Source: JAZDKP01 sp043802925
Lineage (GTDB): Bacteria; Fibrobacterota; OXYB2-FULL-49-7; JAEUSG01
DNA length: 30,077 nucleotides
Assembly (NCBI GenBank): GCA_043802925.1
Contig: JAZDKP010000111.1
Span: forward strand, 1-30,077
Direction of reading: 5' to 3'
A program made the position numbers and the translations under genes. The first letter of the stretch is position 1. Each line of letters starts with the position of its first letter. The notes beneath the pieces are model-generated. The model saw nothing but the letters and a program-made list of their open reading frames with translations. It had not been told where the DNA came from and searched no databases. Shown here piece after piece: positions 1 to 7,544 of the stretch.

Positions 1-1
1 G

Positions 2-631
2 ACCCTCGGCGTCATCGCGCTTGAGAGCGAACAGGCCAACCACTATTCCCAGATTGATGCGGAGAACCTCCAGAACCTCGCCAACGCCACGGGGCTCGCG
101 CTCGAAAAAATCAAGATGCTCGACGCCCAGACGCACCTCGCCACCATTGACGGCCTCACCCAGCTGCCCAACCACCGCGAGTTCCAGAACCACCTCGACA
201 AGCATTTTCGCCGGGCGCGGCGCCAGAACACCGAACTCGCCATGATTCTCTCGGACATCGACTTCTTTAAAAAGATAAACGACACGCACGGCCACCCGGC
301 CGGCGACGCCATCCTCAAGGGGGTGGCGGACGTGCTCCGGGGCGCCATCCGAAAGGACGTGGACTTTGTGGCGCGGTACGGTGGGGAGGAGTTCGCCTGC
401 GTGGTCGAGTCGGGCGAAACCCGGGCGCTCGAAACGGCGGAGCGCATCCGGGCCGCGATCGAGAAGACGCCCTTTGACATAGGCACGGGCCAGCGGATTA
501 ACGTGACCATGAGCTTTGGAGTGGCGCTTTACCCCGGCGATGCGGCCAGCAAGCAGCAATTGGTGGAGCGGGCGGACAAAGCGTTGTACGAGGCCAAAAA
601 AGGCGGACGCAATCAGGTGAAAAAGTATTGA
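2..631 (+). CDS. GGDEF-domain diguanylate cyclase, 5' end outside window
   Basis: The reading frame is open from base 2, so the gene begins upstream of the window. The first ~38 residues look like the end of a sensory domain (GAF-like) and a linker helix. A complete GGDEF domain follows, opening with DGLTQLPNHREF and carrying the active-site loop RYGGEEF (GGEEF at 380-394). GGEEF is a catalytically competent variant in this family, so synthesis of cyclic di-GMP from two GTP is the likely activity. The usual inhibitory I-site (RxxD five residues before the GG(D/E)EF motif) reads KDVD here, so product inhibition through that site is probably absent. The protein ends 16 residues after the ALYEAKKGGRN motif typical of the domain end. 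The family assignment is firm; the sensed signal is unknown because the N-terminus is missing. Confidence 0.93.
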   Translation, partial: TLGVIALESEQANHYSQIDAENLQNLANATGLALEKIKMLDAQTHLATIDGLTQLPNHREFQNHLDKHFRRARRQNTELAMILSDIDFFKKINDTHGHPAGDAILKGVADVLRGAIRKDVDFVARYGGEEFACVVESGETRALETAERIRAAIEKTPFDIGTGQRINVTMSFGVALYPGDAASKQQLVERADKALYEAKKGGRNQVKKY

Positions 632-676
632 ATCAGGGACCCGTTATTTATTTGTTTTAGGTTGGGATATCATTTA

Positions 677-1294
677 ATGAAAACATCCTTATTGTTGTTC
701 ACTTGTATCTGCGTGATTTCAGCGGTTTTTGCCGTTTCGTTGCACGCCCAGGATTCCAAAAGCGTGGAGGACGCACAGGCCGAGTTCGATAAAATGTACG
801 GCGGCGAATCGGCCGACACCACCACCGAGGAGTGGCGCAACGAGTTCACCTCCATCAGCAAGTTCATGGCCACGGTGGTCCAGCGCAAGGACGATAAAAT
901 CTTCATCATCTACGGTTCGGACAAGCAGCTTGAGGCGGTCGACATCCTGCGCACCGCCCTCGGCCGTAAGCGGGGCTTTGGCGTCGATTCAGCGAGCTCT
1001 GTCAAGACCGGGGTCTACCCGGTGCGCGACACCGAGGTCCGCTCCCAGGATATCGCCAAGTACAAGGCCATCATCATCGGGACGCCGTCCGATAACCAGT
1101 ACATCGACCGCATCATGAAAAAGGGCAAACTCACCCTGTCGAGCACCCGCGCCCAGTTCCGCCTCTTCCGCAATCCCAATGCCGTGGCTATCGCCTGCGA
1201 AAATGGCGACATGTTCACGGAGCTTGTCCGCGTCTTTCTGCGTTCGTATCCGGACTTCGAAGACGAGTGCTACAGTTACTTCTACATGAACTAA
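677..1294 (+). CDS. Unrecognised exported protein, ~205 aa
   Basis: I do not recognise the family. The ATG at 677 is preferred over an in-frame TTG at 662, because it places a clean signal peptide at the very N-terminus: MKTS, then a hydrophobic stretch to about residue 22, with a likely cleavage site after SLHA before QDSK. The mature part is charged and mixed alpha/beta, with hydrophobic strands such as KIFIIYGSD and KAIIIGTPSDN that look Rossmann-like; it ends in YSYFYMN. There are no lipobox, metal-binding or transmembrane motifs after the signal. It lies 45 nt after the GGDEF gene and 15 nt before mfd on the same strand, with only a weak ribosome-binding site, so it may be co-transcribed with both. 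A periplasmic location is inferred from the signal peptide. Confidence 0.75.
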   Translation: MKTSLLLFTCICVISAVFAVSLHAQDSKSVEDAQAEFDKMYGGESADTTTEEWRNEFTSISKFMATVVQRKDDKIFIIYGSDKQLEAVDILRTALGRKRGFGVDSASSVKTGVYPVRDTEVRSQDIAKYKAIIIGTPSDNQYIDRIMKKGKLTLSSTRAQFRLFRNPNAVAIACENGDMFTELVRVFLRSYPDFEDECYSYFYMN

Positions 1295-1309
1295 AAGCAG
1301 CCTTGCTCC

Positions 1310-4300
1310 ATGGATCTCAAGGACTTCGTAAACACCCTTACGATTCCCGCGTTTTCGCCGTTGCGCTCCGCGCTCGTTCCCGGACGCAGCGTCGACTGCG
1401 CGGGCATCGCGGGTTCGCTCAAGTCCGTCCTCGTTGCGCGTCTCCGCCTGGAGGAGGCGGCCCGGCCCGTGCTGTGGGTCGTGCACAACGCGCAGGCGCT
1501 TGAACGGGCGGAAAACGACCTCAAGAACATCCTTGGCGACGAAGCGGTCTGCCTGTTTCCGGAATACGACGCCCTGCCCGGTGAGCGCCGGCCGCCGCAC
1601 GGCCGCATCGTGGAGGAGCGGCTCCGTACCCTCGACGCGCTTGTTGCGGGGAGCCCCTGCGCCGTTGTCGCCACGGCTGCGGCGCTTGTTTACAGGATGC
1701 TCCCACCCGCGGAGTTTCTCCGCAACACCCTCGACGTCCGTGCCGGGGAGGAGATGGATCTGTCGCTCCTTGCGGAGTGGCTGGCGGAGCGCGGTTTCAC
1801 CCGCACACCCATCATCGACGATGCGGGGCAGTTCTCCGTGCGCGGCGGCATCGTGGACGTTTTCCCGCTGCTTTCCGAAAACCCGGTGCGCATTGAGTTC
1901 TTTGGCGACACCGTGGAGTCCGTCCGCGCCTTTGATGTCTTTTCGCAGCGTTCCATCGGGCCGCTCCAACGCGTGCGGCTGGTGCCTGTGCGGGAGGTCG
2001 TGGTCTCCGCTTCACCGGAGCCGGGCGGCCTTGAGCCCGAATGGCGCGTGCCGACGCTGACGAAGGAACACATCGGCCTCTTCGATTACCTTCCCGCGGG
2101 TTCCACGATCATCCTCGACGAAACGCCTGCTTTCGACTTCCTCCACACGGACACGCTTGGGCTTCTCACCGCCTCCTTCGCGGACAAGGCCTTGCCCGTG
2201 GATCCCGGTGACTGGCTTCTTTCCCTGACCGCGCTTGAGGCGTCGTTCGTGCGGCACGCGGCCGCGCGTTTTCTCTCGTTCCGGAACGACCGCAGCCTCT
2301 TTTTCGACAGCACTCCCCAGCCGGTCTATAATAAGCAGGGCACCGGCTTTTTCCCGGAGTTCAAGTCCCTGCAGGAGAAGGGGTGGGACCTGACCGTGGC
2401 CTGCGAGAACGCGGGCCAGGCCAAGCGCTTCCAGGAACTCTCGGACGAGTCGGACATTGTGCTGCGCACGGTCCTCGGCAACCTCGAAGAGGGGTTCATG
2501 CTCAACGGGTCCCAACAGGCGCTCTTTACCGAAAATCGTTTATTCGGCCGCTATGTCAATCGTATCCGGTTCCGCAAATATAAGGGCGGCACCACCCTGC
2601 ACCACGTCTCCTCCCTGAAAAAAGGCGATTATGTGGTGCACGTGGACCACGGTATCGGCCGTTTCCGCGGGCTCGAACGCATTTCCGTGGGCACCCTCGA
2701 AAAAGACTGCGTCATCATTGAATACGAGGGCAACGATACCGTATCCGTGCCCGTGGAGGACCTGGGCAAGGTCCAGAAGTACGCGAGCGGTGAGGACGAC
2801 GTCCGTCCCGCGCTCTCGAAGCTGGGGGGCAAGACCTGGGAGCGGACCCGGGCCAAGGCCAAGGCCGCGCTCAACAAAATCGTCCAGGAACTGGTCGAAC
2901 TGTACGCGCAGCGGAAATATTTTGAAGGGTTCGCCTATCCCGCGGACACGGCGTTCCAGGTGGAGTTCGAGGAATCCTTCATTTACGAGGACACGCCCGA
3001 CCAGAAGCGCGCGGCCGAGGAAATCAAGGCGGATCTTAAAAAACCGTCGCCCATGGACCGGCTGGTCTGCGGCGACGCGGGTGTGGGAAAAACCGAGGTG
3101 GCCATGCGCGCGGCCTTCAAGGTCGCGGAGTCGGGCCGCCAGGTCGCGGTCCTTGTGCCCACCACGCTGCTCGCTTTCCAGCACCACGCAAGCTTTTCGG
3201 ACCGGTTCCGCGATTACCCGGTGCGCACGGGCGTGGTGAGCCGTTTTTCCTCGCCCGCGGAGATTGCCGAAACCCTGAAAGGGGTCCAGTCGGGGAGCGT
3301 GGATATTCTCATCGGCACGCACCGTCTCCTGTCCAAGGACGTGGAGTTCAAAGACCTGGGGCTGCTTATCATTGACGAGGAGCATCGTTTTGGCGTGCGG
3401 CACAAGGAAAAAATCAAGGAGTTCAAGACCCAACTTGACGTGCTGTCCATGACCGCCACGCCCATCCCGCGCACGCTCCAGCTTTCCCTCACGGGCGCGC
3501 GCGACATGTCGCTCATCACCACGCCGCCGCGCAACCGCCTGCCCATCCAGACCCGCATCGTGGAGCGCGACGACCAGGTCGTGCGCGAGGCCATCCTGCG
3601 CGAGCGCGCCCGGGGGGGGCAGGTCTTCTTTGTGCACAACCGCGTCATGAGCATCGACCGGGAGGCCGACCGGCTGCGGGCGCTCATCCCGGGCCTGCGC
3701 GTGGGCGTGGGCCACGGCCAGATGGGGGAGAAGGAGCTTGAGGACGTGATGGTCGCCTTTCTCAACCGCGAGACCGACGTGCTCGTGTCCACGGCCATCA
3801 TCGAGTCGGGTCTCGATATTCCAAATGTCAACACCATCCTCCTTGACCAGGCCGACCATCTCGGGCTGGCCCAGCTTTACCAGCTCCGCGGCCGCGTGGG
3901 CCGCTCCTCCATCCAGGCCTACGCCTACCTTCTTGTCAACTCCCTGGCTGCGCTCACCGACGAGTCCCGGCGGCGGCTCAAGGCCATGGAACAGCTCACG
4001 GAATTCGGGGCGGGCTTCCAGGTGGCCATGCGCGACCTCGAGATTCGCGGGGCCGGCAACCTCCTGGGCGAGCGCCAGCACGGGCTCCTTTGCCAGGTGG
4101 GGTACGAGATGTACCATACGATGCTGCAGGAGGCGGTGTTGGAAATCAAGGAAAAGAAGAAGATTACGCGGACCGACCCGGCCGTGCGCGTGGAGGCGCG
4201 CGCCTTTCTGCCGCATGACTACGTTCCCGAGACGCAGCAGCGGCTCGAAATTTACCAGCGCCTGTCGCGCGTGGATTCGGCCGCGGCCGTGGACGACATC

Positions 4301-4606
4301 GCGGAGGAGCTCGCGGATCGTTTTGGTCCGGTGCCCGAACCCGTGACCGCGCTTCTCTCCGTCATTTTCCTCAAGTACGCGGCCTCCACGGTGTCGGCCA
4401 CCGCGGTCACGGTCCGTCCGGGCCGCCTGACCCTCGAGTTCGCCGGAAAGGAACCGATTACCGCAGAGGCCCTGGGTCAAATCATGACGCGCCTGCCCCA
4501 AAGTGCGCAGGTGAATTACGATACGTCGCTTACGGTGAACCTGTTGTTGACAGGCGGCGCAGACGCCCTGGAAAACGCAAAAAATGTCTTGCGTAACTTA
4601 TTATAA
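1310..4606 (+). CDS. mfd: Transcription-repair coupling factor Mfd
   Basis: The 1098-aa protein has the full Mfd layout. The N-terminal UvrB-like part includes the DDAGQFSVRGGIVDVF block. An RNA polymerase interaction region follows, around the HVSSLKKGDYVVHVDHGIGRF segment. Next is a RecG-like translocase with Walker A GDAGVGKT (588-595), DEEH box (689-692) and the QLRGRVGRS motif near 857-865, then a C-terminal TRCF domain. Mfd uses ATP to push stalled RNA polymerase off damaged DNA and recruits UvrA to start nucleotide excision repair. Length and motif order are normal. The start at 1310 has no strong Shine-Dalgarno but aligns with the expected N-terminus. It follows the exported protein by 15 nt. 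A promoter for the next gene appears to lie inside the last codons of this one. Confidence 0.98.
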   Translation: MDLKDFVNTLTIPAFSPLRSALVPGRSVDCAGIAGSLKSVLVARLRLEEAARPVLWVVHNAQALERAENDLKNILGDEAVCLFPEYDALPGERRPPHGRIVEERLRTLDALVAGSPCAVVATAAALVYRMLPPAEFLRNTLDVRAGEEMDLSLLAEWLAERGFTRTPIIDDAGQFSVRGGIVDVFPLLSENPVRIEFFGDTVESVRAFDVFSQRSIGPLQRVRLVPVREVVVSASPEPGGLEPEWRVPTLTKEHIGLFDYLPAGSTIILDETPAFDFLHTDTLGLLTASFADKALPVDPGDWLLSLTALEASFVRHAAARFLSFRNDRSLFFDSTPQPVYNKQGTGFFPEFKSLQEKGWDLTVACENAGQAKRFQELSDESDIVLRTVLGNLEEGFMLNGSQQALFTENRLFGRYVNRIRFRKYKGGTTLHHVSSLKKGDYVVHVDHGIGRFRGLERISVGTLEKDCVIIEYEGNDTVSVPVEDLGKVQKYASGEDDVRPALSKLGGKTWERTRAKAKAALNKIVQELVELYAQRKYFEGFAYPADTAFQVEFEESFIYEDTPDQKRAAEEIKADLKKPSPMDRLVCGDAGVGKTEVAMRAAFKVAESGRQVAVLVPTTLLAFQHHASFSDRFRDYPVRTGVVSRFSSPAEIAETLKGVQSGSVDILIGTHRLLSKDVEFKDLGLLIIDEEHRFGVRHKEKIKEFKTQLDVLSMTATPIPRTLQLSLTGARDMSLITTPPRNRLPIQTRIVERDDQVVREAILRERARGGQVFFVHNRVMSIDREADRLRALIPGLRVGVGHGQMGEKELEDVMVAFLNRETDVLVSTAIIESGLDIPNVNTILLDQADHLGLAQLYQLRGRVGRSSIQAYAYLLVNSLAALTDESRRRLKAMEQLTEFGAGFQVAMRDLEIRGAGNLLGERQHGLLCQVGYEMYHTMLQEAVLEIKEKKKITRTDPAVRVEARAFLPHDYVPETQQRLEIYQRLSRVDSAAAVDDIAEELADRFGPVPEPVTALLSVIFLKYAASTVSATAVTVRPGRLTLEFAGKEPITAEALGQIMTRLPQSAQVNYDTSLTVNLLLTGGADALENAKNVLRNLL

Positions 4607-4617
4607 ATAACTATCTT
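4589..4617 (+). promoter_or_regulatory. Putative sigma70-type promoter within the mfd 3' end
   Basis: TTGCGT (4589-4594), a 17-nt spacer, then TATCTT (4612-4617). The -10-like hexamer ends 11 nt before the ATG at 4629 and there is no Shine-Dalgarno, so a near-leaderless transcript is predicted. The same TTGCGT-17-TATNTT pattern precedes the gene at 14250. Confidence 0.5.
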
Positions 4618-4628
4618 AAAAACTTATT

Positions 4629-5600
4629 ATGGGCAAAAAAAGCATCCTTGTCCTTCTCCTCCTCATTATTATCGGCGGGCTGGCTTTCTTCTATTTTACC
4701 GACTTTCGGTACGGTCGCACCCGCCCTCACGGCCCCGTGGTTGCCAAGGTGGGCAATGCGGTGCTGACGCTTCAGGAACTCCAGAAGCGCATCCCGGCCG
4801 AATACTCCGATTTTGTCACGTATGAGCAGAACGTTGATTATGTCAAACGCTGGATTGACGCGGAAATCCTCTACCAGACCGCGCTTGCGGAAAAACTCGA
4901 CCAGGCACCCGCCATCCGGGAGCGTCTCAACAAGGTGCGCAAGGACATCCTCATGTCCGAGATGGTGAGCCGGCTCTGTGCCCAGTCCCCGGATGTCTCC
5001 GAGGCGGACATCGAAAAGTATTACCAGCAGAACGGCTCCCGCTACACCCGCAAAGAGACCGAAATCAAGTTCATCCACATCAATGTGCGCTCCATGGCCG
5101 AAGCCTGGAAAATCCGCAACCAGGTGACGCCCGACAACTTCTCCGAACTCGCCAAGCAGTTCTCGCTCGACCCGCAGGAGGACATCGACAACCTTTCGTA
5201 TGTCACGCGCAACCAGGTCATGCCCGAACTCGCTGAAGTAATCTTTGACATCAAAATCGGTGGTACCACACCGGCCATCAAAACGCCGGCCGGCTGGTAC
5301 ATCGTCAAAATCATCGACAAGCAGGTGGAGGGCTCGGTCCGTCCCCTCGCCAGCGTGCGCGACGAAATCATCAACCATGTTTCCTCGCAAACCCAAAAGG
5401 TTCACCTTGACGAACTCATTGCCGGGCTCCGTAAAAAGTTCGTGGTCGAATATAATCTCAGTCTTATTCCAGGCAAGTCCGAACCCACTGCAAACGCACC
5501 CTCGGAACCTGCGGCCGCGCTAGTATCCGACACCGCTCAGGCTGCCCCGGCCCCCAAAGACCGGCCTGCGGCCGACACAGGCCTTAACATCGAAGATTGA
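4629..5600 (+). CDS. Membrane-anchored PpiC/SurA-like (parvulin-type) protein
   Basis: The 323-aa protein starts with a short basic tip and one strongly hydrophobic segment (about residues 5-23) with no lipobox cysteine, so it is probably anchored in the inner membrane with its bulk in the periplasm. A SurA_N-like helical region follows (VAKVGNAVLTLQELQKRI). A parvulin-like domain occupies roughly residues 144-234, ending in TPAGWYIVKIID. The GGDLG-type stretch of active parvulins is not seen; the equivalent region reads DPQEDIDNLSYV, so the domain may act as a chaperone with little isomerase activity. The last ~45 residues are a low-complexity Ala/Pro tail. Its stop overlaps the ATG of the next isomerase gene by one base (TGATG), implying coupled translation. 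Family call firm, exact role uncertain. Confidence 0.88.
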   Translation: MGKKSILVLLLLIIIGGLAFFYFTDFRYGRTRPHGPVVAKVGNAVLTLQELQKRIPAEYSDFVTYEQNVDYVKRWIDAEILYQTALAEKLDQAPAIRERLNKVRKDILMSEMVSRLCAQSPDVSEADIEKYYQQNGSRYTRKETEIKFIHINVRSMAEAWKIRNQVTPDNFSELAKQFSLDPQEDIDNLSYVTRNQVMPELAEVIFDIKIGGTTPAIKTPAGWYIVKIIDKQVEGSVRPLASVRDEIINHVSSQTQKVHLDELIAGLRKKFVVEYNLSLIPGKSEPTANAPSEPAAALVSDTAQAAPAPKDRPAADTGLNIED

Positions 5601-6886
5601 TGCGTTTTTTCCTACCCATCCTTGCCGTTTGCGCGTTCCTTTTTGCCGTCCCCCTTGACCGCATCGTGGCCGTCATCGATGACAACATCATCCTCGAGTC
5701 CGAGCTCAACGAGCTCACCTTTTTCAGCTACCAGAATTCGGGTAAGGCGGTGCCGGTCGGTTCGCCCGAGTTCAACGCCGCCCGGCTTGAGGTGCTCCGC
5801 AGCATGATTGACGACAAGCTCCTGCTCAAGGAGGCCGAGGCCGAGAGCATCGCGGTCTCCATGGAGGAGGTCGTCCGGCAGCGTGAGGCGCAGATTGACG
5901 GCTATGTCCAGAAACTCGGGTCGCGCGACGCGCTGGAGGCGGAGCTCAAAAAAAGCTACGGGATGACCTTGAGCAAGCTGAAAAAAAACCTTGACGACCA
6001 GATTCGCGAGCAGATGCTGAAAATGAGGCTGGCCGAGGCCCTGCGCCAGAAGCGGCCGCCCACCCGCGACGAAATCGAGCAGTTCTACACGCAGTACCGC
6101 GACAGCCTGCCCACTGAAAAGTCAAGCCTCCGCGTGTCCCACATCGAGCGTCGCATCCAGCCGTCGCCCGAGGTTGAAGCCGCGGCCAAGGCCCGCATTG
6201 AGGCCATTGAAAAGGAAATCCTTTCGGGCAAGCCCTTTGACGCGCTCGCACGCGACGTGTCCGATGACCCGGCCAGCGCCAAAAACGGCGGGGACCTCGG
6301 CTTCTTCGGCAAGGGACTCCTCGATCCCGCGTTTGAAAAGGCCGCCTTTGCCCTGAATCCCGGTGAAACGAGCCGGATTATCCGCTCCGTCTTCGGTTAT
6401 CATATCATCCGGCTCGAGGAGCGGCGCGACAAGGACATTCGCGCACGCCACATCCTCGTGCTCGTCCGGCCGGGCCGCGATGACACCCTGCGCACCGCAC
6501 GGCTGCTCGATTCCCTCGGCAAGGCTTGTGTCACGGACACGGCCTTTGCCGGTGCGGCTGCGCGCGGGTCCGACGACAAGCTCACCCGCGACAAGGGAGG
6601 CGACCTCGGCTGGGTCGGGGAGGCGAATTTGAACGGCGACTACAAAAAGGCCATCAGCGAAATCGCTGTTGGCCATAATAGCGCGCCCGTGCTTATCGGT
6701 GACGCGCTCCATGTCTTTCGCGTCATTGAGCGCCGGGCCGAGCGTACGCTCACGCTCGAAAGCGATTATGACGCCATCAAGTCCATGGCTGTCAACCAAC
6801 GGCTGAAAAAGGAGCTTTCCGGGCTCGCGGACCGTATGCGCAAACGCTGTTACGTGGAGAACCGGCTCGAGACCCCCGGCCATTAA
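5600..6886 (+). CDS. surA: SurA-type periplasmic peptidyl-prolyl isomerase
   Basis: The 428-aa product carries a signal peptide (about residues 1-16) followed by VPLDRIVAVIDDNIILESELN, the characteristic start of mature SurA. A helical SurA_N chaperone region comes next, then two parvulin domains. The first (about 175-275) contains the GGDLGFFGKG stretch and GYHIIRLEER. The second (about 280-378) opens with IRARHILV and contains GGDLGWVGE. SurA escorts outer-membrane proteins through the periplasm and catalyses proline isomerisation. The ATG at 5600 is chosen over an in-frame TTG three bases earlier, because it gives the TGATG junction with the preceding gene. Domain order and length match the family. 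The symbol is assigned by architecture; several SurA/PrsA-like paralogues can coexist in one genome. Confidence 0.92.
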   Translation: MRFFLPILAVCAFLFAVPLDRIVAVIDDNIILESELNELTFFSYQNSGKAVPVGSPEFNAARLEVLRSMIDDKLLLKEAEAESIAVSMEEVVRQREAQIDGYVQKLGSRDALEAELKKSYGMTLSKLKKNLDDQIREQMLKMRLAEALRQKRPPTRDEIEQFYTQYRDSLPTEKSSLRVSHIERRIQPSPEVEAAAKARIEAIEKEILSGKPFDALARDVSDDPASAKNGGDLGFFGKGLLDPAFEKAAFALNPGETSRIIRSVFGYHIIRLEERRDKDIRARHILVLVRPGRDDTLRTARLLDSLGKACVTDTAFAGAAARGSDDKLTRDKGGDLGWVGEANLNGDYKKAISEIAVGHNSAPVLIGDALHVFRVIERRAERTLTLESDYDAIKSMAVNQRLKKELSGLADRMRKRCYVENRLETPGH

Positions 6887-6893
6887 AGGCCCC

Positions 6894-7544
6894 ATGATCG
6901 AGTTCCTTAACGTTACCAAGACCTACCAGGCCAACTGGCCCGTACTCGACGGTATCCGTCTCACCGTGGGGCGGGGCGAGTTCGTCTTTCTCACCGGCCG
7001 CAGCGGGTCGGGCAAAACCACGCTTCTCTATCATATCATCCTGAAGGAACGGCCTACCGAGGGCAAGGTCATCGTGGATGGGGTTGATTCGTCGCTTGCG
7101 GAAAAACGCGACGTGGCCGCGCTGCGCCGCCGCATCGGCATGATCTTCCAGGAGTTCTACCTGTTGAACGACCGCAGCGTGTTCGAGAACATCGCGCTTC
7201 CCTTGCGCTTTGCCTCCCTCTCGCAGAGCGATGTTAAAAAGCGCGCATTCAAGGCGCTCGCCTACACCGGGCTTTCGCACAAGATGAACGAAACCCCCCG
7301 CTACCTGTCGAGCGGTGAAAAGCAGCGCATCTGCATCGCGCGCGCGCTCGTGAACGACCCCATCGTACTGCTCGCGGACGAGCCGACCGGCAACCTTGAC
7401 GCCGAGAACGCGGCCGATATCCTTTCCCTGCTCCGGAACATCCATCTCCAGGGTACGGCCGTTATCCTGGCCACACACAACGCGGGCCTTCTCGCCCAGC
7501 TGCCCGCGCGGCAGGTACACCTCGAGAACGGCCGGATCGTTTAG
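6894..7544 (+). CDS. ftsE: FtsE-like ABC transporter ATPase
   Basis: The 216-aa ATPase has all the ABC motifs: Walker A GRSGSGKT (35-42), Q-loop Gln86 in IFQEF, signature LSSGEKQR (138-145), Walker B IVLLADEP (157-164) and the H-loop His195. The opening MIEFLNVTKTY and the block GEFVFLTGRSGSGKTTLL, followed by ERPTEGKVIVDG, are closest to FtsE. With FtsX, FtsE links the divisome to cell-wall hydrolases. Unusually, no ftsX follows: the next gene is on the other strand and overlaps the ftsE stop. It sits 7 nt after surA and ends the operon. A LolD/MacB-type ATPase is the main alternative, since these families are similar, and a distant partner permease is expected either way. Confidence 0.85.
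   Translation: MIEFLNVTKTYQANWPVLDGIRLTVGRGEFVFLTGRSGSGKTTLLYHIILKERPTEGKVIVDGVDSSLAEKRDVAALRRRIGMIFQEFYLLNDRSVFENIALPLRFASLSQSDVKKRAFKALAYTGLSHKMNETPRYLSSGEKQRICIARALVNDPIVLLADEPTGNLDAENAADILSLLRNIHLQGTAVILATHNAGLLAQLPARQVHLENGRIV

Noticed and set aside
2540..4501. 653-codon open frame antisense to mfd, plus similar long minus frames at 989-1969 and 6792-8357
   Set aside because: They mirror strongly coding genes in GC-rich DNA. Their translations are low-complexity Arg/His/Gly-rich with no family motifs.
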